From Deltaproteobacteria bacterium (GTDB lineage: Bacteria > Myxococcota > XYA12-FULL-58-9), in the NCBI GenBank assembly GCA_016218825.1, contig JACRCV010000075.1, forward strand, positions 62,001-126,000: DNA of 64,000 bases, read 5' to 3'. A model generated the notes under the pieces. It was not told the origin of the DNA. It made no database searches and was given only the letters and a program-made list of their open reading frames with translations. Below, piece by piece: positions 21,542 through 30,275 of the stretch. The translations under genes and the position numbers were made by a program. Each line of letters starts with the position of its first letter. Positions within the stretch are counted from its first letter, which is position 1.

Positions 21542-23167
21542 TCAGAACGCCAGGGTGACGGCTCCGTATCCCGGTCCGATTGCGAGGCCCCAGCTCGAGC
21601 CCTTCTTCCCCTTGGTCTCGCTCGCGGGGGTGTCGACGCTGGTCGACGCGCCTGCGGGGTGCCAGAGGAAGTGCAGCGCGACGCCGACGGCGCCGCTCAC
21701 TCCCGCGACGCCGTAGAGGATGTCGGCGACAAGCGCCTTCTTCTTGCCGCTCTTCGCGATCGGGGCGCCCTCGACCTGGTCGGTCGTCTGCAGCTGGTCG
21801 ATCCGGCCGCCGGGGAGCTCGGTGCGCCGGTTGTAGGTCGATTGGTCGCGGATCGCCAGGACGCCGAAGACGCCGCCGGCGAGCGCCGCCGCGATCGCGC
21901 CGCCGTACAGGCCGAGGAGGAGGGTGTCCTTGGTCGCGCTCGCGCTCAGGACCCCCGGCCGATCGGCCTTCGGGGTGTCGCTCGTCGCCACCTGTTTGGC
22001 GTCGTCTTTGGCGCGGGCCGAGTCTTTGCGGCGCGCGTCCTCGGCGGCCGCGTTCTTGCGCGCCTTCGGCTCCGGGCGCGGGCTCAAGGTGTCGTTGTCG
22101 TCGTCCGGCACCGACGTCGAGGCGATGGACGGCGTCGCCGGTGTGGTGTGCTGCACGAAGCCCGCGAGGTCGCGGGCCATGCGGCGCGCGGTGTCGAGGT
22201 CGGCCGGCTCGCCGCTCGTCGACTTGACGAGACGCTGGCCGTCCCCAGAGACCAGGGTCGCGGTCGCGCCGCGCCCGCTTGCGACCACGAACAGCGCCTG
22301 GTCGGTGTGGGTGGCGGCGAGCAGCGCCTTGACGTCGGCCTCGCCGCCGCCGCCGAGGCTCGCGAGCGCGCGGCCGGCGAGCTCGCCCAGGTCGGGGGTC
22401 CGCTTCGGCAGGGCGGTGAGCGTCAGGGCGACGTCCGGGGTGGCGCGGGGTTTGACGTCGACGTTCTTGCTCTGCCGTCCGTGGCCGCGGGCGGTGGCGG
22501 TCACGATGTGGCGGCCCTTGCGGACCTCTTTGATGGTGAGGGGCGTGCTGCCGACCAGCCGGCCGTCGAGGAACACCGCGGCGCCCGGGGGTTGCACCGT
22601 GACGTTGATCTCGCCGAAGGTCGAGTCGCCGAGCTTGGCGGCGAGCGACGCGAACACCCCCATCATCTGCGGGTTGAAGACCGCGTCCTCGGGGGCGTAG
22701 TCGGGGGCGACGGTGAGCAGGCGCTCGAGGGTGGCGCGCGCCTTCTTGTCGGCGCCGAGCAACAGATGCGAGGCGGCGATCATCGCCAGGGTGTCGGCGA
22801 GGGGGCGCGAATCGGTCGGCGCGGTGAGGGTCTTGTCGATGCGGGCGAGGAGCTTGACGTATTGCTTGAGCGCGGCGTCCAGATCGAGCTGATCGAACTG
22901 GGCGCGCGCCGACTCGCGCAGCGCCCGGATCTGCGCCAGCTCTTTGTCGAGGCCGCCCTGGTTGTCGACGACGTCGTCGAGGGTCAGGGCGTCGTTCGCC
23001 GGGATCTTGCGGAGCTCTTCGGCGACCGCCTGCTCGAGGAGCTGGGTCGCCTTCGAGGTGTCCTTCGGGTCGAGGACGACCAGGACCTGCTTCGCCGCGG
23101 CGTTCTCGCCGAGGGCGCCAACCACGAGCGGCAGAACCAGGATCAGGGTAGCGGGCCGCCGTCCCAT
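21542..23167 (-). CDS. PEGA-domain envelope protein
   Basis: A 541-residue protein with a signal peptide (about 1-25), a helical region with tetratricopeptide-like content (80-175), a PEGA domain (187-242, with PPGAAVFLDGRLVGSTPL), a low-complexity charged linker (345-405) and two hydrophobic segments near 415-439 and 478-501. PEGA domains are surface-associated modules of about 70 residues whose function is not established. The design, with an N-terminal repeat region, PEGA and a late membrane segment, is shared with the protein at 37057-38892. It converges on rplQ and diverges from the LPP20-like lipoprotein. Confidence 0.8.
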   Translation of the reverse strand: MGRRPATLILVLPLVVGALGENAAAKQVLVVLDPKDTSKATQLLEQAVAEELRKIPANDALTLDDVVDNQGGLDKELAQIRALRESARAQFDQLDLDAALKQYVKLLARIDKTLTAPTDSRPLADTLAMIAASHLLLGADKKARATLERLLTVAPDYAPEDAVFNPQMMGVFASLAAKLGDSTFGEINVTVQPPGAAVFLDGRLVGSTPLTIKEVRKGRHIVTATARGHGRQSKNVDVKPRATPDVALTLTALPKRTPDLGELAGRALASLGGGGEADVKALLAATHTDQALFVVASGRGATATLVSGDGQRLVKSTSGEPADLDTARRMARDLAGFVQHTTPATPSIASTSVPDDDNDTLSPRPEPKARKNAAAEDARRKDSARAKDDAKQVATSDTPKADRPGVLSASATKDTLLLGLYGGAIAAALAGGVFGVLAIRDQSTYNRRTELPGGRIDQLQTTDQVEGAPIAKSGKKKALVADILYGVAGVSGAVGVALHFLWHPAGASTSVDTPASETKGKKGSSWGLAIGPGYGAVTLAF

Positions 23168-23482
23168 CCGCCGAAGTATACGATCGTTCGGCGACCGCGC
23201 TAAGCAAAATTCCGCCGCCGCGGCGCGGGCGCGCGGTTGAATGAATCTCGCGGCCGCGGCGTCTCATCCTCGACCGTGGCAGGGTGGGCCTGCCGGCGCT
23301 AACGTAGGGAAGGCGGGCGATCGTTGGTCAACGGGGTTGTGCGGGTCCCATCTTGACACTGATCGGTAGGCCGCAGTATGGCAGCGCAATTGTTGCGGGA
23401 AGCCGCAGGTAAGATGTGACACGGGCAGGCTCGTTGATCACCCATTGCTCCCTTTCGTGAAAAGTGAGCCAGGAGGATTGTC
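23168..23482. other. Divergent intergenic region, 315 bases
   Basis: Separates the reverse PEGA gene from the forward LPP20-like gene. It is less GC-rich than its surroundings and holds a probable forward promoter (listed separately) and AGGAGG at 23472-23477. I see no clear reverse promoter and no gene. Confidence 0.5.
23353..23382 (+). promoter_or_regulatory. Probable promoter of the LPP20-like gene
   Basis: TTGACA (23353-23358), an 18-base spacer, then TATGGC (23377-23382). The -35 is perfect and the -10 is weak. A start near 23389 would give a leader of about 94 bases before ATG 23483. Confidence 0.45.
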
Positions 23483-24088
23483 ATGAAGGCGTGGACGAAG
23501 TCTCTGGTTTGGACGGCGTTGGCAGTGTTCGCTCTCGCGGCCTGCGGCGGCAAAGAGGGCGGCAACGAGCCCAAAGAGCTCAAGGGCATTGACTACCCCG
23601 AGTGGGTGCTGAAGGGCAGCGGCGCCTTCGGCGGCGAGGCCGGCAAGGTGTTCTACGGCGTCGGCTCGGTGTCGGGGATCAAGAACCACGCCCTGGCGCG
23701 GACCACCGCGGACAACCGGGCGCGGGCCGAGATCGCGAAGATCTTCGAGGTCTACAGCGCCTCGCTGATGAAGGACTACATGGCGTCGACGACCGCCGGC
23801 GACATGAAGGCCTCGAGCGAAGAGCAGCACGTCGAGCAGGCGATCAAGACCTTCAGCGCCCAGACCCTGTCGGGCGTCCAGGTCGTCGATCACTGGTACC
23901 ATCCGGACGGCACGGTCTACGCCCTCGCGCAGCTCGATCTGAAGGCGTTCACCGACAGCCTCGACAAGATGAAGGAGCTCAACTCCCAGGTGCGCGACTA
24001 CGTGCGCAAGAACGCCGAGCGCGTGCACATGGATCTCGAGAAGGAAGAAGAGAAGCGGGCGGGTGCGGGCGGCGGCACCGCGCCGTAA
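23483..24088 (+). CDS. LPP20-family-like lipoprotein
   Basis: A 201-residue lipoprotein: lipobox LAAC with Cys21 as lipidated residue. Residues about 39-170 match the LPP20 pattern: WVLKGSGAF, VFYGVGSV, then ARTTADNRARAEIAKIFEVY, and AQLDLKAFTDSLDKM. LPP20 proteins are outer-membrane lipoproteins of poorly known function. The C terminus is a Lys/Glu and Gly tail. AGGAGG lies five bases before the ATG. A strong terminator follows. Confidence 0.8.
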   Translation: MKAWTKSLVWTALAVFALAACGGKEGGNEPKELKGIDYPEWVLKGSGAFGGEAGKVFYGVGSVSGIKNHALARTTADNRARAEIAKIFEVYSASLMKDYMASTTAGDMKASSEEQHVEQAIKTFSAQTLSGVQVVDHWYHPDGTVYALAQLDLKAFTDSLDKMKELNSQVRDYVRKNAERVHMDLEKEEEKRAGAGGGTAP

Positions 24089-24131
24089 CGACGTGCGGCA
24101 TGGCCCGCGCGTGATGACTGAGACTTGAAGC

Positions 24132-24176
24132 AGACCCCCAACACGAGTCAGGCTTGTGTTGGGGGTCTCGTTTTTT
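24132..24176 (+). terminator. Strong intrinsic terminator or attenuator before the HtrA-like gene
   Basis: AGACCCCCAACAC (24132-24144) and GTGTTGGGGGTCT (24156-24168) form a perfect 13-bp stem with an 11-base loop, followed after CG by six T (24171-24176). The next bases, GGAGG (24177-24181), are the ribosome-binding site of the gene starting at 24187. No promoter is visible between the previous gene and the hairpin. Confidence 0.9.
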
Positions 24177-24186
24177 GGAGGTAGCT

Positions 24187-25368
24187 ATGCGAGGCCGGAG
24201 CACGCTCCTGGGGTTGTCGACGCTGCTCGTTGCATCCGTGGTTTCAGCCGCGACCGCCAAAGATGTCTATAAGAAGGCCGGGCCGGCGGTGGTGCTCATC
24301 CTGGGCTCCGACGACGGCAAGGCGGGCTCCGGCGGCACCGGCTCGATCATCACCGCGCAGGGCATGATCGTCACCAACGCCCACGTGGTGGTGAACGAAA
24401 GCACCGGCGCGCCCTACAAGATCCTCTACGTCTTCTTGAAGCCGCCGAAGATCACCGGCGACAACGCCCGCGACCTCGCGAACCGCTACAAGGCGCGGGT
24501 GCTGGCGTTCTCGGGCGCCGACGAGCTCGACCTCGCGGTGCTGCAGATGGAGAGCGCGCCCCCGAGCCTGCCGACGATCGCGTTCGGCAACCCCGACGAC
24601 GTCGAGGTGGGCGAGGAAGTGGTGGCGATCGGCCACCCGGAGATGGGCGGCCTGTGGACCTTGACCACCGGCACGATCTCGACGGTCATCGCCAACTTCA
24701 ACCGCGTCAAAGGCAAGGACGTCTTCCAGACCGAGGCGTCGGTGAACCGCGGCAACTCCGGCGGACCGCTGTTGGACTTGGACGGCAACATGGTGGCGAT
24801 CAACACCTTGATCGCTCGCCAGGGCGCCGGCGGCGTCGCGATCACCGGGGTCAACTTCTCGTTGAAGTCGTCGGTCGCGGTGAAGTGGTTGGCCGGGCAG
24901 GGCATGGGCCTGGCTTACGCGCCCAGGGCCGAGGAGCCGATGGTCGTGGCGGTGGCGCCGGAGGCGAACGCCCCGGCGACCAGGGGCACCGCGCTGCCGC
25001 CGGCCGCCGCCGCCCCCCCGCCACCGGTGGCCAATCCGACCGCCGTGGCGCCGGCCGCGCCGCCCCCGCCGGCAGCGGTCGCGGCACCACCGCCCGCGAC
25101 GATCGTGGTCGCCGAGAAGCCGCCGGCCAAGCCCGAGAACCTGCGGGTCGAGGCGCAACAGTTGGCGAAGGGGCCGGAGACCGAGAAGATGACCGCGGGC
25201 AAGGCGTTTGATCCGAAGAAGGCCAAGCCCAAGGTGTTGACCGAGAAGCGCCCGTACAACCTCGATGACTTGCGCAAGCAGCAGATGAAGGAGCTCGAGG
25301 ACATGATGATCGAGATGCGGGGCAAGGTTCAAGAGAAGAAGCAAGGCAACGGCATGGGCCTCTGGTAG
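24187..25368 (+). CDS. HtrA/trypsin-like periplasmic serine protease without PDZ
   Basis: A 393-residue exported protein (signal peptide to about AATA, 21-24) with a trypsin-like domain of the HtrA group. His66 in VTNAHV, Asp115 in DELDLAVL and Ser191 in RGNSGGPL form the catalytic triad. Instead of PDZ domains, the second half (about 255-320) is a Pro/Ala-rich linker followed by a charged helical tail ending QGNGMGLW. It presumably acts on envelope proteins; its place among three lipoprotein genes suggests a shared envelope role. Start ATG 24187 follows GGAGG; an in-frame upstream ATG at 24154 lies inside the terminator hairpin. Confidence 0.85.
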   Translation: MRGRSTLLGLSTLLVASVVSAATAKDVYKKAGPAVVLILGSDDGKAGSGGTGSIITAQGMIVTNAHVVVNESTGAPYKILYVFLKPPKITGDNARDLANRYKARVLAFSGADELDLAVLQMESAPPSLPTIAFGNPDDVEVGEEVVAIGHPEMGGLWTLTTGTISTVIANFNRVKGKDVFQTEASVNRGNSGGPLLDLDGNMVAINTLIARQGAGGVAITGVNFSLKSSVAVKWLAGQGMGLAYAPRAEEPMVVAVAPEANAPATRGTALPPAAAAPPPPVANPTAVAPAAPPPPAAVAAPPPATIVVAEKPPAKPENLRVEAQQLAKGPETEKMTAGKAFDPKKAKPKVLTEKRPYNLDDLRKQQMKELEDMMIEMRGKVQEKKQGNGMGLW

Positions 25369-25403
25369 AGGCTCGCAATTGACAACACAGGGGAACTCTC
25401 ACG

Positions 25404-26015
25404 ATGCAATTCGCTAGCAAGGCAGTCATTGGAGTCAGTGCAGTCATCATCATCGCCGCCTGCGGTGCGAGCCGCAAAGTCGAGCGCGACGCGGCGCCGG
25501 GCACCGGCGAGGAGCTGTCGGGCAACTGGTCGGCGGTCGACGCCAGGGAGACCTCCGAGGCGTTGATCAAGGACTGCTTCTCGCAGGGTTGGCTCGACGG
25601 CTTCGTCAAAGAGAACAGCCGCAAGCCGCAGATCCGGGTGCGCGGCATCGTCAACAAGACCGACGAGCACATCGACGCCCAGGTGTTCGTCAAGAACATC
25701 GAGAAGGCGATGGTCAACTCCGGCAAGGTGTCGGTGTTGGCGCAGGAAGGCAGCGAGCTCGGCTCGGTGAACGCCGAGCAGGACTACGCGACCGGCGGCC
25801 GCTCCGAGGGCGACAATATCAGCGTCGGCAACCAGAAGGTCGGCGACTTCGCGGTCGCGGTGCGGATGACCTCGATCCTCGACCAGGTCGAGGGCAAGAA
25901 GAAGAAGTTCTACAAGATCAACTTCGAGCTCTTGAACACCACCACCGGCGAGAAGGCCTGGATCGGCGACCCCGAGATCCAGAAGACGGTCACCCAGAAG
26001 GGCGCCAAGTGGTAG
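25404..26015 (+). CDS. LpoB-like lipoprotein (penicillin-binding protein activator family)
   Basis: A 203-residue lipoprotein with lipobox IAAC (Cys20). The middle, RVRGIVNKTDEHIDAQVFVK followed by AMVNSGKVSVL, matches the fold pattern of LpoB/YcfM (COG3417), where E. coli LpoB activates the peptidoglycan synthase PBP1b from the outer membrane. The C-terminal half ends with strands like FYKINFELLNTTTGEKAW. Activation of a synthase here is inference. It is 35 bases after the protease and 32 bases before the next lipoprotein gene. Confidence 0.8.
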   Translation: MQFASKAVIGVSAVIIIAACGASRKVERDAAPGTGEELSGNWSAVDARETSEALIKDCFSQGWLDGFVKENSRKPQIRVRGIVNKTDEHIDAQVFVKNIEKAMVNSGKVSVLAQEGSELGSVNAEQDYATGGRSEGDNISVGNQKVGDFAVAVRMTSILDQVEGKKKKFYKINFELLNTTTGEKAWIGDPEIQKTVTQKGAKW

Positions 26016-26047
26016 CTGACCTGCACCCCTAACCTCGGGACTACATC

Positions 26048-27418
26048 ATGCCACGCATTGCTGTCGTGTTGTCGACGGGCGCGGTGGTGTCGTTGCTGGC
26101 GGCCTGCGGCGTCAAGCCGGAGGCCTACTACCAGACGATGCGGCCCAACCTGTTGAAGAGCAATTACCAGACCGCCTCGGACTACCTCGAGAAGAACCGC
26201 ACCAAGATCTTCTCCGAGAAGGACCGGCTGCTCTACTTCATGGACCAGGGGATGCTGTTGCACCTGGCGAAGAAGTACAAGGAGTCGAACGGTCTCATGG
26301 AGTCGGCGAAGAAGACCGCCGAGGATCTGTGGACCGAGTCGATCGGCGCCAACGCCGCGGCCTGGGTGACGACCGACAACAGCCTGCCGTATCAGGGTGA
26401 GGACTTCGAGAAGGTCCTGCTCCACTTCGTCGGCGCCTTGAATTACATCGGCCTCGCGGACTACTCGGCGGCGCGGGTCGAGGCGCGGCAGGTGACCGCG
26501 AAGCTCGAGCTCTACAACTCGAAGTACGTCGAGGCCAAGAACGCCTACCGGGACGACGCCTTCACCCGCTGGCTGTCGGGGCGGCTCTCCGAGACCGAGG
26601 GCGGGCAGACGGCGTTGAACGACGCCTGGATCGACTACAAGAAGGCGCTCGACGTCTACCAGACCGACTACATGACCCGCTATCGGACCGCGGTGCCGCG
26701 CTTCCTGGTCGCGGACGCGCTGCGGGTGTTGCAGGCCCTCGGCCCGGAGTTTCAGACCGAGCTGCAGCAGGTCCAGAGCCGATTTCCGGCGGTGCCATTC
26801 AAGCCGCAGGCCGAGATCCAGGGGATGGGGCAGGTGGTCGTCATCCACGCGAGCGGCGAGGCGCCCTACAAGGTCGACAAGTTCTGGGAGGCGAAGGCCG
26901 GCCCCGACGTGCTGCGCATCGCGTTCCCCGAGTTCGTCGCCAAGCCGTCGAATATCGTCGGCGCCCGCGTCAGCCTCGGCGGCGTCACCGCCGACACCGA
27001 GCTCGGCGAGAACATCACCGCGATCGCGTTCCAGAACCTCGCCGACCACATGGGGCGCATCAAGGCCAAGGCGATCACGCGGGCGGTCACCAAGTTCATC
27101 GCCGCCAAGGCGGCGCAGGGGGCCGGGGCCAAGATGACCCAGAGCGGCAACCAGAAGACCCAGGCGGCGGGCGCGGTCCTCGGCATCGCCGGCGCCGCCT
27201 TCGAGGTCGCGAACGCGGTGGCGGAGGAAGCCGACAAGCGCAGCTGGATCACGCTGCCGGCGGCGGTGAACGTCGCCGAGCTGTTCGTGCCCGCGGGGCG
27301 CGCCGACTTGCAGGTGGCCTTCGTCGGCCCCGGCGGCCGGCCGATGGGCTCGACCTCGATTCCGGTCGAGGTGAAGGCCGGAGAGATCATCTTCGTGTCG
27401 CTGCGGACCTTTGACTAA
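26048..27418 (+). CDS. COG3014-like lipoprotein
   Basis: A 456-residue lipoprotein with lipobox LAAC (Cys20). The N-terminal half is helical and repeat-like (YQTASDYLEKNRTKIFSEKD, QGMLLHLAKKYKES), and the C-terminal half is beta-rich. The pattern resembles COG3014, an uncharacterised family that in several proteobacteria is encoded beside an LpoB-like and an LPP20-like lipoprotein, exactly as here. Molecular function is unknown. queA starts 5 bases after its stop. Confidence 0.7.
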   Translation: MPRIAVVLSTGAVVSLLAACGVKPEAYYQTMRPNLLKSNYQTASDYLEKNRTKIFSEKDRLLYFMDQGMLLHLAKKYKESNGLMESAKKTAEDLWTESIGANAAAWVTTDNSLPYQGEDFEKVLLHFVGALNYIGLADYSAARVEARQVTAKLELYNSKYVEAKNAYRDDAFTRWLSGRLSETEGGQTALNDAWIDYKKALDVYQTDYMTRYRTAVPRFLVADALRVLQALGPEFQTELQQVQSRFPAVPFKPQAEIQGMGQVVVIHASGEAPYKVDKFWEAKAGPDVLRIAFPEFVAKPSNIVGARVSLGGVTADTELGENITAIAFQNLADHMGRIKAKAITRAVTKFIAAKAAQGAGAKMTQSGNQKTQAAGAVLGIAGAAFEVANAVAEEADKRSWITLPAAVNVAELFVPAGRADLQVAFVGPGGRPMGSTSIPVEVKAGEIIFVSLRTFD

Positions 27419-27423
27419 GTAGA

Positions 27424-28479
27424 TTGTCCGCGCCGCTCCCGATCTCGTCGTTCGACTACGAGCTGCCCGAGGCCTGCATCGCCAAGGTCCCGGCGACGCC
27501 GCGCGACCACAGCCGGCTGATGGTGCTCGCGCCGGGCGAGGCGCCGCGCCATCATCGGTTCCTGGAGCTCCCGACCTTCCTGACGCCGGGCGATCTCCTG
27601 GTCGTCAACCGCACCCAGGTGTTGCCGGCACGCCTGCGGGCGAGGAAGGCGAGCGGTGGCGCTCTGGAGATGCTCTTGGTTCGGCCGCACGAAGGCGACA
27701 TCGCGACCGCCACCGTTTGGCGGGCGACGGGCCGGCCGCTCAAGGGATTGAAGCCCGGGGTCCGGGTGCAGCTCAAAGACGGCACCCCGATCGAGGTCGT
27801 GCGGCGCGAGGGTGAGCTCGTGGTGATCCAGGCCGCGGAGCCGCTGTTCGCGGTCGCGCGGCGGACGGGCGAGGTGCCGCTGCCGCCCTACATCGAGCGC
27901 GATCAGGGACCGCTGGCGTCGGACGCCGACGACTATCAGACCATCTTCGCGTCGGAGCCGGGCGCGGTCGCCGCGCCCACCGCGGGCTTGCACTTCACGC
28001 CGAGGGTGCTCGCGGCGCTCGCGGCGCGGGGCGTGGCGCAAGCCGAGCTCTTGTTGCACGTCGGTCTCGGGACCTTCGCCGCCATTCGTCAGGAGCACTT
28101 CGACGACGTCCGCGCCCACCCGATGCACGCCGAGTGGTACGCGATCGACCGCAGCACCGTCGAGCGCATCGCGGCGACGAAGAAGGCCGGCGGCAAGATC
28201 GTCGCGGTCGGCACCACCTCGGTGCGGGCCCTCGAGACCTGGGCGAAGACCGGCGCGGCGAGCGGCCTGTCGACGCTGTTCATCACTCCGGGTTTCGAGT
28301 TCAAGGTGGTGGACGCGATGGTCACCAACTTTCATCTGCCGCGCTCGACGCTGTTGATGCTGGTGGCGGCGTTCGCGGGGCGGGAGCGGATGCTGGCGGC
28401 GTATGCCGACGCGGTCCGCGAAGGTTATCGATTCTTCTCGTACGGCGACGCCATGCTGGTGTATCCGGAGCGAGGATGA
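27424..28479 (+). CDS. queA: S-adenosylmethionine:tRNA ribosyltransferase-isomerase
   Basis: QueA transfers the ribosyl moiety of S-adenosylmethionine to preQ1 in tRNA, forming epoxyqueuosine. The 351-residue product starts at TTG 27424 (SAPLPISSFDYELPEACIAK); no ATG occurs before the conserved region, and no clear ribosome-binding site is seen, so it may be coupled to the upstream gene. QueA motifs are present: FASEPGAVAAPTAGLHFT, VGTTSVRALE, NFHLPRSTLLMLVAAFAG and YRFFSYGDAML. Its TGA overlaps the tgt start (ATGA). Confidence 0.95.
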   Translation: MSAPLPISSFDYELPEACIAKVPATPRDHSRLMVLAPGEAPRHHRFLELPTFLTPGDLLVVNRTQVLPARLRARKASGGALEMLLVRPHEGDIATATVWRATGRPLKGLKPGVRVQLKDGTPIEVVRREGELVVIQAAEPLFAVARRTGEVPLPPYIERDQGPLASDADDYQTIFASEPGAVAAPTAGLHFTPRVLAALAARGVAQAELLLHVGLGTFAAIRQEHFDDVRAHPMHAEWYAIDRSTVERIAATKKAGGKIVAVGTTSVRALETWAKTGAASGLSTLFITPGFEFKVVDAMVTNFHLPRSTLLMLVAAFAGRERMLAAYADAVREGYRFFSYGDAMLVYPERG

Positions 28480-29597
28480 GCGATCGGCCGCTACGATTCG
28501 AGCTCTTGCGGCAGCAGCGAGGCGGCGAGGCGCGCCGCGGCCGGGTGCACACCCGCCACGCTGTGGTCGAGACCCCGGTGTTCATGCCGGTCGGTACGCA
28601 AGGCGCGGTGAAGTCGCTGGATCCGCGCGACCTCGATGCCCTCGGGGCGCGCATCATCCTGAGCAACGCCTACCACCTGCTCTTGCGCCCGGGGGCGGCG
28701 GCGGTCGCGGCGCGCGGCGGCCTGCACCGCTTCATGCGCTACGACGGCGCCATCCTCACCGACAGCGGCGGCTACCAGGTGTTCAGCCTCAAGGATCTGC
28801 GCAAGCTCTCCGACGCCGGCGTCGAGTTTCGCTCCCACGTCGACGGTCGCCTGGTGCAGCTGACGCCGGAGAGCCTGGTAGCAGGGCAAGAGCAGCTCGG
28901 CCCCGACATCGCGATGGTGCTCGACGAGTGTCCGCCCGCGAAGGCCGACCGGGAGCACGTGGCGCGCGCCGTGGCGCGCACGACCGCGTGGGCCAAGCGC
29001 GCCGTCCTTGCCAGGGCGCGAGCGGACGTGGCGTGGTTCGGGATCGTCCAGGGGGCGCTGTTTCCGGAGCTGCGGCGCGAGCACGCCGCAGAGATGCGCG
29101 AGCTCGACTTCGACGGCTTCGCGGTGGGCGGGGTCTCGGTGGGCGAGGACAGCGCCGAGATCACCGAGATCGTGCGCCTGACCGCGCCGTTGTTGCCGCG
29201 CGACAAGCCGCGCTACCTGATGGGTGTCGGCACGCCGGGGGACCTGGTGCGCGGGGTCGCGGCCGGCATCGACATGTTCGACTGCGTCCTGCCGACCCGC
29301 AACGCGAGGAACGGCCAGCTCTTCACGTCCACCGGGCGTCTGGTGATCAAGAACGCCGCGAACCGCGACAGCGATCTGCCGGTGGACGCGGCGTGTCGCT
29401 GCTACACCTGCCGGACGTTCTCGCGCGCCTACCTGCGGCACCTCTACGTCGCCGGCGAGGTCGGCTACCACCGCCTCGCGACGATTCACAACCTCAGCTT
29501 CTATCTGCAGCTGATGGCGCAGATCCGCGCCGCGCTCGATGCCGACACCTTCGACGCCGCGGCGCTGCTCGCCGCCCTGGGGCCGGCCGCGCTCTAG
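28476..29597 (+). CDS. tgt: Queuine/preQ1 tRNA-guanine transglycosylase
   Basis: Tgt swaps guanine 34 of target tRNAs for preQ1, the substrate QueA then modifies. ATG 28476 overlaps the queA stop by four bases (ATGA) and gives 373 residues. The active-site region DSGGYQVFSL, the segment VLDECPP, and the zinc ligands in CRCYTCRTFSRAYLRH (three Cys and a His) are all present. It is full length. Confidence 0.97.
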   Translation: MSDRPLRFELLRQQRGGEARRGRVHTRHAVVETPVFMPVGTQGAVKSLDPRDLDALGARIILSNAYHLLLRPGAAAVAARGGLHRFMRYDGAILTDSGGYQVFSLKDLRKLSDAGVEFRSHVDGRLVQLTPESLVAGQEQLGPDIAMVLDECPPAKADREHVARAVARTTAWAKRAVLARARADVAWFGIVQGALFPELRREHAAEMRELDFDGFAVGGVSVGEDSAEITEIVRLTAPLLPRDKPRYLMGVGTPGDLVRGVAAGIDMFDCVLPTRNARNGQLFTSTGRLVIKNAANRDSDLPVDAACRCYTCRTFSRAYLRHLYVAGEVGYHRLATIHNLSFYLQLMAQIRAALDADTFDAAALLAALGPAAL

Positions 29598-29623
29598 CCC
29601 GCCGTCGCGCTCAGCTGATCGTC

Positions 29624-29648
29624 GCCCCCGCCCACTCGGGGCGGGGGC
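29624..29648 (+). terminator. GC-rich terminator-like hairpin after tgt
   Basis: GCCCCCGCCC (29624-29633) and GGGCGGGGGC (29639-29648) form a perfect 10-bp stem with a 5-base loop. No T-run follows, so it may be a Rho-independent-like pause or a transcript end stabiliser between tgt and yajC. Confidence 0.45.
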
Positions 29649-29691
29649 CTCTGGCGATCGAGGACGACAAACGCCGGGGGTGGGGTGGGGA

Positions 29692-29719
29692 GCGCGGCAG
29701 CCGCGGCCGCGCGGGAATC
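29692..29719. repeat. Intergenic palindrome copy 2
   Basis: GCGCGGC (29692-29698) and GCCGCGC (29706-29712) form a 7-bp stem, immediately followed by GGGAATC (29713-29719). Upstream lies GGTGGGGTGGGGA. The same arrangement, G-rich lead, perfect hairpin, GGGAATC, occurs at 63316-63343. Confidence 0.6.
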
Positions 29720-29841
29720 AAAAGACGGCGGGGGACGTGGGGCGGCCTCACGACGATTGCACCGCAGGGGAGGGTATGGTAGTTCGGCGCGCTACATTGG
29801 TGCGGGGGCCTCCCGAGGTCTCGACCAAAAGGTGCGTAACC

Positions 29842-30201
29842 ATGAATCTTTTGCGGCAACTCTCCGAGCTCGTGTTGACTCAATCCGGTGGCGGCGGCGC
29901 CGCCGGCGACGGCGGTCCGATGGGCGGCCTCGTCGGCATGCTGCCGTTGTTGTTGATGTTCGTGGTCATCTACTTCCTGCTGATCCGGCCGGCCGGCAAG
30001 CAGCGCAAGCAGCAGCAGGAGCTCTTGGCGTCGTTGAAGAAGGATGACGAGGTCGTCACCAGCGCCGGCATCTTCGGCAAGATCGTGTCGCTGGACGAGA
30101 AGGTCGTGGTCCTCGAGATCGCCGACCGCGTGAAGGTCAAGATGCTGCGGGACCGCATCGGCGGCCGGGTCGCGGACGAAGTCCAGGCGCAGAAGAAGTA
30201 G
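29842..30201 (+). CDS. yajC: Sec translocase accessory protein YajC
   Basis: YajC is a small inner-membrane partner of SecDF. The 119-residue product has a Gly-rich N terminus, one membrane segment (about 31-49: GMLPLLLMFVVIYFLLI) and then RPAGKQRKQQQELLASLKKDDEVVTSAGIFGKI, the family signature. It precedes secD, the standard order. A gap of 244 bases separates it from tgt. Confidence 0.94.
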   Translation: MNLLRQLSELVLTQSGGGGAAGDGGPMGGLVGMLPLLLMFVVIYFLLIRPAGKQRKQQQELLASLKKDDEVVTSAGIFGKIVSLDEKVVVLEIADRVKVKMLRDRIGGRVADEVQAQKK

Positions 30202-30275
30202 CGCGAGGTCGGGCCCGCGCCACCACGGGTCGCGGGCGAAGGTGGGCACTCGCCACCGGTTTGAAGGAGTCCTTC

